Shown: positions 9,801 through 18,927, counted from the first letter of the stretch. The stretch: 64,000 nt of DNA from Bacillus mobilis (GCF_001884045.1 NZ_MACF01000128.1:1-64000); one strand, 5' to 3'. The notes: generated by a model from the sequence alone, not told the origin. Made by a program: numbers and translations.

Positions 9801-11262
9801 AATTGCTGTCGGTATCGCAAAAGCTGGCGCTGATTTTATTAACATTAGCGGATTTGATGGCGGTACAGGAGCTGCACGTATTCACGCATTGCAACATGTA
9901 GGCCTTCCTGTAGAAATCGGTGTGAAAGCCGCTCACAATGCTTTATTAGAAGCAAATATGAGACACAAGGTAGAAATTTGGGCAGACGGTGGTATTCGAA
10001 GTGTGAATGACGCCTTGAAAATCATGCTTCTTGGGGCAAACCGTATTGGATTTGGTACATTATCCATGATTGCAATCGGCTGTACAACTTGTCGCGGATG
10101 TCATCTAGATACTTGTCACGTTGGAATTGCAACACAAATTGAGTCTGAAGCTCAGGCGAAAGAACACGGATTACGCCGCTTCGTCCCACGCGAATTAGAA
10201 AGCGCCGTTGCTGGATTATTACATTTATTCACCACTTTTGGTGTAGAACTAAAACGATTAACAGGAAATCTTGGTTATACAAATTTACAAGAAATTGTCG
10301 GGCGTTCCGATTTATTAGAACAAGTTCGAGGCGAAAATTTATTAGACTTATGTAATTTACTACAAACGATAGAACATCCATCTGTTACACAAACAGAATA
10401 CGTACCGGAAAAACAATTTGAAACAGTTCATTCCCCTCATTCGAAAGAATTAGTAGGAGTTGGCGTAGAGCAACGCGTTATGGGTGGTCTAGAATCTTGC
10501 TATCGCGTTCGTAGTAAATTATATGAAGACACGAAGCTTGAACCACTTACATTAAAGTATACGAATGGTTCTATTCCTGGAAATGGATTAGGTGCTTACA
10601 ATAGCGAGAACTTATTTATACACGTAAATGGCGGTGCACAAGATGGCATTGGTAAAACCTCCTTTGGTGGTGGTATTTATATAACGAAAGCGAAAGGAAA
10701 AGACGGCATATATTATAACGGTTCTGTCGGAAAAGGTTTTGGATACGGTGCACAAAAAGGATCGCTATACGTTCAAGGTAATGCCGATGCTCGCGCTGGT
10801 ATCCGCCTCTCTGGAGCAGACATGATAATTGGAGGGCGTATGACAAAGCCACTCCGTGAAAAAGAGCAAGGGAATATAGGGGCATACTCTAATATTAAAG
10901 GTTTCGCTTTTGAATATATGACAAATGGGCGAGCGCTTGTTTTAGGGGATCCTGGTCCATGGATCTGTGCTGGTATGACTGGCGGTGTTGTATATTTACG
11001 TCATGATTCAAGCTTAGGTTTAACTGAACAGGCTTTAAAAAGAAGAATCGCAAAAGGAGCAAATGTTACATTACAACCAATTAGTAAAAATGGTGTGCAA
11101 GATGTAATTGAGTTATTGCTAGATTATATTCGTGTATTAAATGAGCATGAGCAATACGAGGAAGTTGCTTTATTAACACCGTTACTCGATGATATGCAGC
11201 AACAGTTTTTTGAAATTATCCCGAAAAAAGAGCAGGCTGATCCATCTATCTCAACAGAGTGA
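6826..11262 (+). CDS. gltA: Glutamate synthase large subunit
   Basis: A 1478-residue enzyme that makes glutamate from glutamine and 2-oxoglutarate. C24 in HDACGI is the amidotransferase nucleophile; the preceding 23 residues would be a cleaved propeptide. The class II amidotransferase domain (about 24-420) is followed by the central domain, the FMN/2-oxoglutarate TIM barrel with the 3Fe-4S ligands C1086-x5-C1092-x4-C1097, and the GxGxG beta-helix domain at the C terminus. Length matches the GltA/GltB large chain. The usual small NADPH subunit gene (gltB/gltD) is not next to it, so the electron donor is uncertain. A ribosome binding site AGAGGGGGG is well placed. Confidence 0.93.
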   Translation: MLNKTNTWTPSLFRGYKNAEHDACGIVSVMEKQKIPTKENIDLCIQSLVKMNHRAGFINGEGDGIGIHIDVPKALWNEKLKSSGYNPTIVDHPHFIVGHFFLNKNANIVNLKNHIRTQLNNENFTMIFESDDVTNSDALGPLGKQEEPLFWQVALIAENKVKHIEQTLFSVTIKIEENEAIHVASLSRDHVVYKVLGAGDTLVAYYNDLQHPLIASTMTLGHNRYSTNTLSNFFRVQPFSVLGHNGEINTIAKLRDQAEMIHVPLTAGGSDSQDLNRTLETLLVQYDYSLFEAMDILFPPIINEIKLYEPHLQDLYTYIREAWGHFAQGPAGIISRFKDEAVFSVDSLGLRPVWKVETESSYIFSSEPGVVSPTEYVAEPKPLAPGEKVGLKWNEQDELVLYEYDDYQTQVYNRFKKRVDTKGYHLNLSIPETKETSGLCDSMQVETKQYVAFGWDREHIQLLEQMATKGVEPIRSLGHDSPLAALDTDRRNIADFIKESVAVVTNPAIDRDREVEHFSTRTILGERPSLLSGAKQPFVVEMLSPVILEGSVAQSITEELQTITYEQLIQLFNTHSSIATISATFSPAETLQCALNRISSEAIKAVNDGASLLLIDDADAHLNERLWIDPHLITAKVHQVLSENKLRRNCSLVIRSGALRSLHDIVTLYGLGADSINPYLLFATVNDGTKTPITNLYHALNKGLEKVISTIGIHELRGYGRLYSSIGLHEEIANILQITNFFGSNNLAFSLASLAEDAQMRADDYNDPKVRMRKSFHIFPRIWKAIGDVAKGNSYDDYRDKLSELEENNPIAIRHLVQMKETKHIVPAEEVSIRIQNHDLPFIISSMSFGSQNEVAFRSYAEAADQLNMISLNGEGGEIKDMIGKYPHTRGQQVASGRFGVNAELLNSSNLIEIKIGQGAKPGEGGHLPGSKVTAKIAEARNATIGSDLISPSNNHDIYSIEDLAQMITEIKTANQLAKVAVKVPVVPNIGTIAVGIAKAGADFINISGFDGGTGAARIHALQHVGLPVEIGVKAAHNALLEANMRHKVEIWADGGIRSVNDALKIMLLGANRIGFGTLSMIAIGCTTCRGCHLDTCHVGIATQIESEAQAKEHGLRRFVPRELESAVAGLLHLFTTFGVELKRLTGNLGYTNLQEIVGRSDLLEQVRGENLLDLCNLLQTIEHPSVTQTEYVPEKQFETVHSPHSKELVGVGVEQRVMGGLESCYRVRSKLYEDTKLEPLTLKYTNGSIPGNGLGAYNSENLFIHVNGGAQDGIGKTSFGGGIYITKAKGKDGIYYNGSVGKGFGYGAQKGSLYVQGNADARAGIRLSGADMIIGGRMTKPLREKEQGNIGAYSNIKGFAFEYMTNGRALVLGDPGPWICAGMTGGVVYLRHDSSLGLTEQALKRRIAKGANVTLQPISKNGVQDVIELLLDYIRVLNEHEQYEEVALLTPLLDDMQQQFFEIIPKKEQADPSISTE

Positions 11263-11335
11263 TATACCTAACTTTCATTTTCAAGAATAAATTGACGAAG
11301 TACACTTCTCATAGTAATCTATAGTAACAATTTGA

Positions 11336-11366
11336 AACCTGCTGAAATTCAGCAGGTTTTTTTACT
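11336..11366 (+). terminator. Glutamate synthase terminator
   Basis: AACCTGCTG/CAGCAGGTT stem followed by seven Ts, about 74 bases after the stop. Confidence 0.88.
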
Positions 11367-11520
11367 AAAAATTGATGTTTAAAAAGAATTAGGAAAAAGT
11401 ATAAATGAATCTTAATTTCTTATTAACGTCACTAAAATATCACTTGCTAACATATTGTAATGAATGTATAGTATCATGTTGTACATTCATTATGACAAGA
11501 GAAAGGATCTTATTAAGGGT

Positions 11521-12609
11521 ATGAAACTTGGTGCTCGCATTTTAAAAACGGGTATTGCCATCACATTAGCTTTATTTGCTTGTATTTTACTTCAATTACC
11601 GAGTCCGGTATTTGCGGGAATCTCAGCTATATTCGCTGTTCAACCGTCTGTATACCGCTCGTATTTAACTGCTCTTGAGCAAATTCAAGCAAACGTCATT
11701 GGCGCGGTATTCGCTATCGTATTTGCTACTGCTTTTGGACATAATCCTTTTATTATTGGATTAACATGTATATTAGTAATTGCGCTTACGTTACAATTAC
11801 GATTAGAAAACACAATATCAATTGCTTTAGTAACAGTTATCGCCATTATGGAGTATCAAGGCGAAGATTTCTTCAGTTTTGCCTTACTTCGCTTTGCGAC
11901 GATTATGATTGGAATTATTGCGGCTTCACTTGTAAATTTAGTGTTTATGCCGCCAAAATACGAAACAAAATTGTATCATCGTATCGTTGATAATACAGAA
12001 GAAATTGTAAAGTGGATTCGAATGAATAGCAGGCAAGCTTCTGATTTTACAACACTAAAAACTGATATTGATCGTATGAAAGAAAAAATGATCAAACTAA
12101 ACCATTACTATTTGCTGTATAAAGAAGAAAGAAGCTATACGAAAAAAGTACAGTTCGCAAAAATTCGTAAGCTCGTTTTATTCAGACAAATGTTAGCGAC
12201 GACAAGCCGTGCTTTAAGTACGCTAAAATCATTACATCGTACTGAAAATGAACTGCGCTATATGCCAGAAGAATTTCAGGAATCTATCCAAAACGAACTT
12301 GATTCATTAACGCATTATCATGAACAAGTGCTATTAAAATTTATTGGCAAAGCAAAAAAACAACAATCCGTTGAAATGCTTGATGAAGTTGAAACAGGTA
12401 AACAAGAATTAATTGATATCTTTATGGATTATCAAAACAAAGACGATGAGGAAGCGTATAAAACATGGCTACACCTCTTCCCTCTAATTTCTGCCATTAT
12501 TAACTATAGTGAAGAAGTAGAGCATTTAGATTTACTTGTGGATAGCTTCTACACATACCATAAACCAGAAGCAGAACTCCAAATCGAAGATAAAAAAGAA
12601 GACGAATAA
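11521..12609 (+). CDS. Aromatic acid exporter-like membrane protein (DUF939, YgaE-like)
   Basis: A 362-residue protein with an N-terminal membrane domain of about five helices (10-145) and a long charged helical C-terminal half that should be cytoplasmic. This matches the DUF939/ArAE_1 (UPF0421) family, related to FUSC exporters of aromatic acids; the substrate is unproven. The start at MKLGARILKTG (11521) is chosen because this is the conserved family N terminus. The longer upstream form lacks a ribosome binding site. The AGGG just before the ATG is unusually close, so translation may be modest. It converges on the ABC gene. Confidence 0.75.
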   Translation: MKLGARILKTGIAITLALFACILLQLPSPVFAGISAIFAVQPSVYRSYLTALEQIQANVIGAVFAIVFATAFGHNPFIIGLTCILVIALTLQLRLENTISIALVTVIAIMEYQGEDFFSFALLRFATIMIGIIAASLVNLVFMPPKYETKLYHRIVDNTEEIVKWIRMNSRQASDFTTLKTDIDRMKEKMIKLNHYYLLYKEERSYTKKVQFAKIRKLVLFRQMLATTSRALSTLKSLHRTENELRYMPEEFQESIQNELDSLTHYHEQVLLKFIGKAKKQQSVEMLDEVETGKQELIDIFMDYQNKDDEEAYKTWLHLFPLISAIINYSEEVEHLDLLVDSFYTYHKPEAELQIEDKKEDE

Positions 12610-12612
12610 AGA

Positions 12613-12643
12613 AAACAGCTCCTTTTACGCTAAAGGGGCTGTT
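12613..12643. terminator. Shared bidirectional terminator
   Basis: AAACAGC/GCTGTTT stem with inner CCTTT/AAAGG pairs. It lies right after the DUF939 stop and overlaps the last codons and stop of the convergent ABC gene. Confidence 0.65.
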
Positions 12644-14385
12644 TCTGTTATATGTTGAAGTTGATATAAATTGTAATAAAACCCTCTTTTTTTCATTAAC
12701 TCTTCATGAGAACCTGTTTCTTTAATTTCACCATCTTCAATATAAATAATCGTATCCACATGCGTAATCGTCGCCAATCGATGTGCGATTATGATCGTCG
12801 TTCGATCAGCAGCTAACGTCTGAAGCGCCTCTTGAATATACCGTTCATTTTCTAAATCTAAAGCGGATGTCGCTTCATCTAATATAAGTAACGATGGATT
12901 CTTTAGAAACACTCGTGCAATCGCTACACGTTGCCTTTGCCCACCAGATAACTTCACACCGCGTTCCCCAACGACCGTATCATAACCATCAGGTAACTCT
13001 ATAATAAAATCATGAATTTGCGCAGCTTTGGCAGCTGAAATCACTTCTTCCTCTGTAGCTTTCGGATTTCCATATAAAATATTTGCCCCAATTGTATCAC
13101 TAAATAACAAATTATCTTGCAGTACAATTCCAATATGACTACGTAAATTTCTCATATCATACTTTCTAACATCTATCCCATCTACATACACTGCACCTGA
13201 AGAGACATCATAGAAACGCGGGATTAAACTAGCAAGAGATGACTTCCCTCCCCCACTTGCTCCTACAAGCGCTACCTTTTCTCCTGGCAACATAGTTAAT
13301 GAAAGGTTATGTAATACCTCTCTTTCATCTGAATTGTAACGAAAAGATACATTATCAAATATCACTTCACCGTTTAATTTTTTCGTTTGTACCGCACTCG
13401 GCACATTCACAATATCGTATTTCTCATCTAACAATTCAAACACTCGATCCATCGATGCGAAAGACTGCGTTAATGTCGTAGAAGAATTAACAAGTCGGCG
13501 AAGCGGACTATACAAACTATCCATATATCCAACAAAGGCAACCATAGTCCCTAATGTTAATTGCCCTTGAATCACTTCGTACGCTGCAAAACCGATCACA
13601 AGTAACGGTCCTAAATCTGTTAACGTATTTACTGCCGAAAATGTTCTTGCCGTCCAACTCGTATGTGTTAATGCTTTCGTCAAAAACTCATTATTTCTTT
13701 TTTCAAACTGCTTACCCTCATACTCTTCTAATGCAAAGCTACGTGTCACTTGCATCCCTTGAATACGTTCATGTAAATACCCTTGCATCGTTGCTAAAGC
13801 TTGTGAACGCTCTTTCGTCAATTTCCGAAGACGTCCGAAAAAATATTTCACTGCCACTACATAAATAGGTAAAATTAATAGCGCAACAAATGTTAATTTT
13901 ACATTCATAGAAAACATAACAATAATAGCAATAGCAATTGTTGCCGTATCTAACCAAACATTCATCAAACCAGTAATTACAAAATCCTTCGTTTGTTCTA
14001 CATCATGAATGACACGTGAAATAATCTCTCCTGTTTTTGTATTCGAATAATAGCGTAAACTCAACTTTTGCAAATGACCAAAAATATGTTTTCGTAAATC
14101 ATATAGTATTGTGTTCGCGATACGCTGCGCGAAATATTGACGATAATATTCAATCGGCGGTCTTAGTACTGCAAAAATAAAAAAGGCAATCCCAACAGCT
14201 GTTACTAATTGGGATGTTTTATCTTGAAGTGACCCTCCGCCTTGAATCACATCATCGATAATATATTTTAATAACCACGGCATAATAAGCGGGATGCCGA
14301 ATTTAACTAGACCAATCATAATCGTAATCGCAATAAGCCATCGATATGGTTTAACAAATTGCAAATATCTTTTTATACCCTGCAC
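12625..14385 (-). CDS. Multidrug-type ABC exporter half-transporter (YgaD-like)
   Basis: A 586-residue fused transporter with six membrane helices in the first 310 residues and a nucleotide-binding domain after that. The domain has Walker A GASGGGKSS, signature LSGGQRQR, Walker B LLILDEATSALD and the H-loop in AHRL. It should act as a homodimer exporting hydrophobic compounds; placement next to ygaC and ygaE-like genes fits ygaD of B. subtilis. The start is a GTG at 14385 behind AGAGGGGGG; an out-of-frame ATG overlaps it. The stop codon lies inside the terminator hairpin shared with its neighbour. Confidence 0.88.
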   Translation of the reverse strand: MQGIKRYLQFVKPYRWLIAITIMIGLVKFGIPLIMPWLLKYIIDDVIQGGGSLQDKTSQLVTAVGIAFFIFAVLRPPIEYYRQYFAQRIANTILYDLRKHIFGHLQKLSLRYYSNTKTGEIISRVIHDVEQTKDFVITGLMNVWLDTATIAIAIIVMFSMNVKLTFVALLILPIYVVAVKYFFGRLRKLTKERSQALATMQGYLHERIQGMQVTRSFALEEYEGKQFEKRNNEFLTKALTHTSWTARTFSAVNTLTDLGPLLVIGFAAYEVIQGQLTLGTMVAFVGYMDSLYSPLRRLVNSSTTLTQSFASMDRVFELLDEKYDIVNVPSAVQTKKLNGEVIFDNVSFRYNSDEREVLHNLSLTMLPGEKVALVGASGGGKSSLASLIPRFYDVSSGAVYVDGIDVRKYDMRNLRSHIGIVLQDNLLFSDTIGANILYGNPKATEEEVISAAKAAQIHDFIIELPDGYDTVVGERGVKLSGGQRQRVAIARVFLKNPSLLILDEATSALDLENERYIQEALQTLAADRTTIIIAHRLATITHVDTIIYIEDGEIKETGSHEELMKKRGFYYNLYQLQHITETAPLA

Positions 14386-14408
14386 ATAATCCCCCCTCTA
14401 ATAGGACA

Positions 14409-14435
14409 AACCTGCTGGGAAATCCCCTGCAGGTT
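14409..14435 (-). terminator. ygaC terminator
   Basis: AACCTGC/GCAGGTT stem (14409-14415 with 14429-14435) just after the ygaC stop, with a weak T-run. Confidence 0.6.
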
Positions 14436-14439
14436 CGTT

Positions 14440-14970
14440 TTAATTTCTGTACATTAAATATCTTTCATACCACATATCTACGAAATCAGGCGCGAATGGC
14501 CCTTTTCTCTGATGAATCCATTGCGTTAATTGTGCTACATTTCGTTTTAAAATAGTATCAATAACAGGTGGGTATTGCATAATTTGACTATGCTTTTCAT
14601 ACTCATCTTCATCTAAAAGCGTATATGTCATATCTGGATACACTTTAATATCTAAATCATAATCAATGTACTTCAATGCTTCAGAATCATATGCAAAAGG
14701 TGAGCCTAAATTACAATAATAATATACTCCCTCTTCCCTTAACATCCCAATCACATTAAACCAATAGTTTGCATGAAAATAACAAATTGCTGGTTCACGA
14801 GTAATCCATGTTCGGCCATCTGATTCTGTCACTACTGTACGATCATTTGCTCCAATCACAAGACTCTGTGTCCCTTTTAAAATTGTTGTCTCTTCCCACA
14901 TTCTATGAATGGAGCCATTATGTTTATAACTATGTATTTGTACTCTTTCTCCTTCTTTGGGAAATCCCAT
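14440..14970 (-). CDS. ygaC: Nucleoside tri-/diphosphate phosphatase family protein (DUF402, YgaC)
   Basis: A 176-residue single-domain protein of the DUF402/UPF0374 family. Relatives in Staphylococcus have been characterised as metal-dependent nucleoside tri- and diphosphatases (Ntdp). The C-terminal acidic residues ([15 protein letters not shown]) agree with the metal-binding region of the family. The start ATG has AAGGGAGC at good spacing. It is a single gene between two terminators, upstream of the ABC exporter on the same strand. The biochemical activity in Bacillus is inferred. Confidence 0.8.
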   Translation of the reverse strand: MGFPKEGERVQIHSYKHNGSIHRMWEETTILKGTQSLVIGANDRTVVTESDGRTWITREPAICYFHANYWFNVIGMLREEGVYYYCNLGSPFAYDSEALKYIDYDLDIKVYPDMTYTLLDEDEYEKHSQIMQYPPVIDTILKRNVAQLTQWIHQRKGPFAPDFVDMWYERYLMYRN

Positions 14971-15160
14971 ATATGCTCCCTTCTTTCAACTGCAAATGCC
15001 CTTTGAACTGCATCCACTTTTTTTCTATTATAACTTTTTTGTCGAAATTTTAAAACTAAAGCGACAAGACTCTGTTTTTTCACACTGCATACCATATCTC
15101 TAAGCTTCTTAGGGGCTAGATCCTTCGCTACATTATTTAGACACGAGGAAATGAGAATAG

Positions 15161-15199
15161 AAAAAGCCCTTCCTTATTTCTCTCTAAAGAAGGGCCTTT
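15161..15199 (-). terminator. ygaB terminator
   Basis: GCCCTTC/GAAGGGC stem (15166-15172 with 15189-15195) followed by five Ts on the minus strand, 23 bases after the ygaB stop. Confidence 0.85.
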
Positions 15200-15221
15200 C
15201 ACCGAAAGGTAACAATATGTC

Positions 15222-15482
15222 TTATCCTAAATTCGAAATCATTTTTTCAGTTTCAAAAGATTGAATCACACTATTTGTTTGCTCTTCAAATTTCTCATGT
15301 AACAGTTTTAACGCTAATTCTGTTCTATATATTTCTTGGCGGATAAAATGTAATTCCTTTTTATCGCACGTATCCTTTTCGCTCATTTCAATTTGCTGAT
15401 ACTTCTCTAGATGCGCTTGTAACTTTAACAACTCATCCATCGTTTCCAATTGCTCTCCTACCAACTTATCAAAATCGTTCAT
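15222..15482 (-). CDS. ygaB: YgaB-like coiled-coil protein
   Basis: An 86-residue, highly charged, almost wholly helical protein with heptad-like leucine spacing, likely a short coiled coil. I assign it to the YgaB family from size, composition and position between ygaC and sspE, as in B. subtilis. No enzymatic motif or membrane segment is visible, and the function is unknown. The ribosome binding site AAAGGGGGT is strong and the gene stands alone. Confidence 0.7.
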   Translation of the reverse strand: MNDFDKLVGEQLETMDELLKLQAHLEKYQQIEMSEKDTCDKKELHFIRQEIYRTELALKLLHEKFEEQTNSVIQSFETEKMISNLG

Positions 15483-15630
15483 TACTTACCCCCTTTTGGA
15501 CTTATTTATCAGTTATTATTCCTCATTACATATTTCTAATCTTTAACTTCCTTCTCCTTTGACTACATTTGTTGACTTATTAGAAGTTATGTCGTTCACT
15601 TTCTTTTCATTACCATGGCCCAAGCACAAA

Positions 15631-15668
15631 GAAAACACTTCTCTTGAGTTAGAGAAGTGTTTTTCTTT
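15631..15668 (-). terminator. sspE terminator
   Basis: AAAACACTTCTCT and its complement form a 13-base stem around TGAGTT, directly after the sspE stop and followed by Ts on the minus strand. Confidence 0.88.
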
Positions 15669-15670
15669 CA

Positions 15671-15952
15671 TTACTGATTTGAACTAGAAGATTGTGATTG
15701 TTTTGCAGCTGATTTTGCATTTTGTTTTTGTACAGCATGCACATCTGTTTCAGTTGCAAATTCTGTACCATAACTAGCGTTTGCACTTTGTGCACCAGAA
15801 GCTTGCGCTTTCTTTGCTTCTGATTGTGCGTTTGCTTGTTTTACTGCTTGTACATTTGTTTCAGTCGCAAACTCTGTACCATAACTAGCATTTGTACTTT
15901 GAATGCTAGCACCAGAAGTTGCTTTGTTATAACCTTGTTGTTTTTTACTCAT
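15671..15952 (-). CDS. sspE: Gamma-type small acid-soluble spore protein
   Basis: A 93-residue, Gln/Ala/Ser-rich spore-core protein that serves as an amino acid store and is degraded at germination. It has two internal repeats, each with [12 protein letters not shown] (21-32 and 58-69). The TEFATET motif is the cleavage site of the germination protease GPR. The start is the ATG at 15952 behind GGAGGTG; the longer open frame adds an unrelated hydrophobic leader. The gene is expected to be sigma-G dependent, but I could not place a convincing promoter. sspE is a classical typing marker for the B. cereus group. Confidence 0.95.
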   Translation of the reverse strand: MSKKQQGYNKATSGASIQSTNASYGTEFATETNVQAVKQANAQSEAKKAQASGAQSANASYGTEFATETDVHAVQKQNAKSAAKQSQSSSSNQ

Positions 15953-16077
15953 CTTTCTCACCTCCACAACCAATAATGTAACCAATTCCTTTAGAAGCTA
16001 TCCGTCATTTTCTTTTGAAAAAATTTTGTATATATCTCTCATCACCCATTCAAACTATAGAAAATGGAGGTGGAAAT

Positions 16078-16302
16078 ATGTATATAGGACGCGATATGAC
16101 TGAACTAACGATGATTTCAAAAAATGAATGGAAAGAAGATGAATTAGCTTATTTTCATCATTCATTACAACAGATTTTGCCTTATTTAAATGCAGAGGGT
16201 CAAAGTATTTACAAAGAAATTGTAATAGAAATTGAATCAAGAGGTGGCTTACAAGAAGGTGAAGCTAATTGGACTCATGGGACAAGAATTTCTTATGATT
16301 AA
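16078..16302 (+). CDS. Conserved hypothetical protein, 74 residues
   Basis: A small acidic protein starting MYIGRDMTELTMI with a good GGAGG at 16066-16070; the longer open frame has no ribosome binding site. It is predicted helical through the middle and has no membrane segment, cysteine or known motif. I do not recognise the family. It lies between sspE (divergent) and mutY (convergent), where B. subtilis has fabL, and shares a terminator with mutY. A spore or stress role is only a guess from the neighbours. Confidence 0.65.
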   Translation: MYIGRDMTELTMISKNEWKEDELAYFHHSLQQILPYLNAEGQSIYKEIVIEIESRGGLQEGEANWTHGTRISYD

Positions 16303-16334
16303 AAAAGTGTTCCCAATCTAGGGAACACTTTTTT
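16301..16334. terminator. Bidirectional terminator
   Basis: AAAAAAGTGTTCCC and its exact complement (16301-16314 with 16321-16334) give strong T-runs both ways, serving the 74-residue gene and mutY. Confidence 0.92.
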
Positions 16335-16336
16335 AC

Positions 16337-17434
16337 TTATTGCATCGTAATTTTCTCAACGCAATTCTCATAAATCGTACGATGCGATTTCGAGAAAGGT
16401 AACTGCTCAAATGCTTCTTTCGATACAAATTTCAATGTATCTGTTTCAACAATATAACCGGTTACTTTTCCGTAAAATACAAATATGTCCCAAGTACGAT
16501 GTGTAAACGTATGTTGCACATTCATTGCGTATTCTTCAATAGAAATCGAGAGCTCAAATTTTTCTTTCATATAATCTGTAAGCTGCTCTTTCTGGTTCCG
16601 AATCCCTTCGCCAAGTTCAGCATTTGGAAACTCCCACATGTTAGCTAATAACCCGGTACTTGGACGTTTATTAATGACGTAACGACCATCTTCCGTTTGA
16701 AGTACCCCTGCAACGATCGGTACCATTGTCGGAGCCTTAGCTTTACTTTTTACTGGTAACTCCTTTTGAACACCTTCAGCGTATCCTCGGCAATGCTCAC
16801 GTACTGGACAAAGTAAGCAAGATGGATTTTTTGGAATACAAATTAGTGCACCTAATTCCATCAAACCTTGATTAAAATAAGATGGATTTTCAGCCGAAAT
16901 AATTTCACGTACAATCTCTTCAAACACTTTTCTAGTTTTCGGTTTTGCAATGTCATCCCATACTGATAAAATACGGGATAATACACGCATAACATTTCCG
17001 TCAACTGCCGGCTCTGGTATACCATATGCGATACTTAAAATAGCACCTTTTGTATAGGGTCCGACTCCTTTTAATTTTTCGATTTTCTTTACATCATTCG
17101 GTACAATCCCGCCGTATACTTCTTTTACTTCTTTTACGGCCGCATGTAAATTTCGTGCTCTAGAATAATACCCTAAACCTTCCCACGCTTTTAACACTTC
17201 TTCATCATCTGCATTTGCTAAAGCTTCTAGAGTAGGAAACTTCCCCATAAAATTCGCGTAATATGGTTTTACAGCTTCTACCCTTGTTTGCTGCAACATA
17301 ATTTCTGAAACCCAGACGCGGTATGGATCTTTATTTTTACGCCACGGTAAGTCGCGTTGCTCTTTTTCAAACCAACCAATTAAATCATTTTGAAACTGCT
17401 CTATGTTAAAATTATTTAATATTTCAAGTGTCAA
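16337..17434 (-). CDS. mutY: Adenine DNA glycosylase MutY
   Basis: A 365-residue base-excision repair enzyme that removes adenine mispaired with 8-oxoguanine. Catalytic residues are visible as E44 in SEIMLQQTR and D145 in VDGNV, with the helix-hairpin-helix LKGVGPYT at about 121-128. The 4Fe-4S cluster ligands are C199-x6-C206-x2-C209-x5-C215. The last 120 residues form the NUDIX-like 8-oxoG recognition domain. The start is a TTG at 17434 behind GAGGGGG at seven bases, the only plausible choice since the family begins shortly before the FxxxLxxWF motif. It corresponds to yfhQ. Confidence 0.94.
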   Translation of the reverse strand: MTLEILNNFNIEQFQNDLIGWFEKEQRDLPWRKNKDPYRVWVSEIMLQQTRVEAVKPYYANFMGKFPTLEALANADDEEVLKAWEGLGYYSRARNLHAAVKEVKEVYGGIVPNDVKKIEKLKGVGPYTKGAILSIAYGIPEPAVDGNVMRVLSRILSVWDDIAKPKTRKVFEEIVREIISAENPSYFNQGLMELGALICIPKNPSCLLCPVREHCRGYAEGVQKELPVKSKAKAPTMVPIVAGVLQTEDGRYVINKRPSTGLLANMWEFPNAELGEGIRNQKEQLTDYMKEKFELSISIEEYAMNVQHTFTHRTWDIFVFYGKVTGYIVETDTLKFVSKEAFEQLPFSKSHRTIYENCVEKITMQ

Positions 17435-17584
17435 ACTTGATCCCCCTCATTTTTTTGCATATAAGTACTATTATAAAGATTTTAGGAAAAAATTTAAGTA
17501 AGATGACATAGGAAATAGAAGGCAAAGGACTTGAGGTATCGAATAAAAAGAGTTACATTAATAAAAAAACGGAGGTGTATTTCT

Positions 17585-18565
17585 ATGGACACAGCCACTC
17601 ACCTTGTTATGGGCGTTACTCTAGGCAGTTTGGCAACGTTAGATCCAGCCATAGCACAAAGTGATATTGGACCACAAGCAGTTATGCTTGCTACAATTGC
17701 CGGTTCCAATATTCCTGACATCGATACAGTTTTAAAATTGCGTAATAACGCTAAATATATAAGAAACCATCGCGGGATTACTCATTCCATTCCTGCAGTG
17801 ATTCTTTGGTCATTCCTTATAAGTGGCATCTCTTTCGCCTTCTTTTTAGACGCCCCATATTTGCACCTACTACTTTGGTCATTTATTGCCGTCTTTCTTC
17901 ATGTCTTTGTAGATATTTTTAATGCCTACGGTACACAGGCATTACGACCCTTCACAAAAAAATGGGTAGCGCTCGGTATCATTAATACATTCGATACCGT
18001 CATTTTCTTTATTCATCTACTCGCTATTGCATGTATGCTCGTCGGTTCCCATAAAGGTTATACTGCCTTAGCAGCATATATATTGATGATCGTTTACTAT
18101 ATCGGACGAATTATGATGCATCGAAACATACGTAGCGTCGTATATAAACGTTTCAATAACGTTGAGAAGATAATCATTTCCCCTTCTTACAGATTTTATC
18201 ATTATCATTTAGCAATCGTTACAACTGATTATTACTACGTTGCTAGATGGCATCGTGGTAACATCATGGTCTATGATAAATTCGACCGGGTACCGTTCCC
18301 AGATAACGCTATTATGCGCGCAGCGAAACAAGATGAAAACATCTCAGCATTTCTATCTTTTTCCCCTGTATATCGCTGGGACGTTTTCGATTATGATCAT
18401 TATTACGAAGTTCGATTCATTGATTTGCGATATCGCAGTAAAGACTATTATCCATTCGTTGCAATCGTTCAACTCGATCATAATTTAAATATTATTAGTT
18501 CCTATACAGGATGGATTTTTAGTGAAGAAAAACTTCGAAAAAAGCTGGAGTTACTTCCACATTAA
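17585..18565 (+). CDS. yfhP: Membrane-bound metal-dependent hydrolase YfhP
   Basis: A 326-residue inner-membrane protein of the YdjM/LexA-binding-like hydrolase family (PF04307). Conserved His/Asp motifs are seen near the N terminus (DTATHLVMG, IPDIDT, HRGITHS). About four membrane helices lie in the first 190 residues, followed by a soluble beta-rich region. In B. subtilis YfhP has been reported to repress its own gene, mutY and sspE, which are also neighbours here. The start at 17585 follows a clear GGAGGTG; the upstream extension is rejected. It ends at a symmetrical terminator shared with yfhJ. Confidence 0.85.
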   Translation: MDTATHLVMGVTLGSLATLDPAIAQSDIGPQAVMLATIAGSNIPDIDTVLKLRNNAKYIRNHRGITHSIPAVILWSFLISGISFAFFLDAPYLHLLLWSFIAVFLHVFVDIFNAYGTQALRPFTKKWVALGIINTFDTVIFFIHLLAIACMLVGSHKGYTALAAYILMIVYYIGRIMMHRNIRSVVYKRFNNVEKIIISPSYRFYHYHLAIVTTDYYYVARWHRGNIMVYDKFDRVPFPDNAIMRAAKQDENISAFLSFSPVYRWDVFDYDHYYEVRFIDLRYRSKDYYPFVAIVQLDHNLNIISSYTGWIFSEEKLRKKLELLPH

Positions 18566-18592
18566 AAAAAGCGACTTAAGTCGCTTTTTTTA
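18564..18592. terminator. Bidirectional terminator yfhP/yfhJ
   Basis: The self-complementary core AAAGCGACTTAAGTCGCTTT is flanked by A- and T-runs, so it can stop transcription from both converging genes. It overlaps the yfhP stop. Confidence 0.9.
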
Positions 18593-18856
18593 ATGTTTCA
18601 AATGATCTTCTTGATTGATTAAATGACTATATTTCGGATTATTTGTACGCATTTCATGAAGGCGACCTCCATGATTATTAATCCATGTTCGTACCACTTG
18701 TTCAGTCATTTCATCACCTTGATAACGACCTGATTTAGCATAAGTTGTTTGAAAATCTTCCCACAATAATTCAACCCACGCACGAGCTTGTGCGTAAGAA
18801 AGTTTGTCATTTTTGTCTAATAATTCTTTTGTTAATGTTTCGTGAATATCATTCAT
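18590..18856 (-). CDS. yfhJ: YfhJ family protein (WVELL domain)
   Basis: An 88-residue soluble protein containing the ARAWVELLWEDFQ segment that defines the YfhJ/WVELL family. No membrane segment or catalytic motif is present and the function is unknown. The ribosome binding site AAGGAG is well spaced. It is divergent from sspK, as in the yfh cluster of B. subtilis. Confidence 0.82.
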   Translation of the reverse strand: MNDIHETLTKELLDKNDKLSYAQARAWVELLWEDFQTTYAKSGRYQGDEMTEQVVRTWINNHGGRLHEMRTNNPKYSHLINQEDHLKH

Positions 18857-18898
18857 GTTCTATTCTCCTTTTACCTATTTATTCCCTTAATTTCTAAA

Positions 18899-18927
18899 GG
18901 ATAGTTTCTTCTATTTTGCACATTCTA
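18899..18927 (+). promoter_or_regulatory. Possible sigma-F/G promoter of sspK
   Basis: GGATA (18899-18903), a 17-base spacer and CATTCTA (18921-18927) resemble the forespore promoter pattern with a CATnnTA -10 element. It lies 53 bases before the sspK start, which fits its expected forespore expression. Confidence 0.45.

Noticed and set aside
14877-15095. 72-codon minus-strand frame overlapping the ygaC start
   Set aside because: It runs out of frame through ygaC's start region, has a basic unstructured composition and no ribosome binding site.
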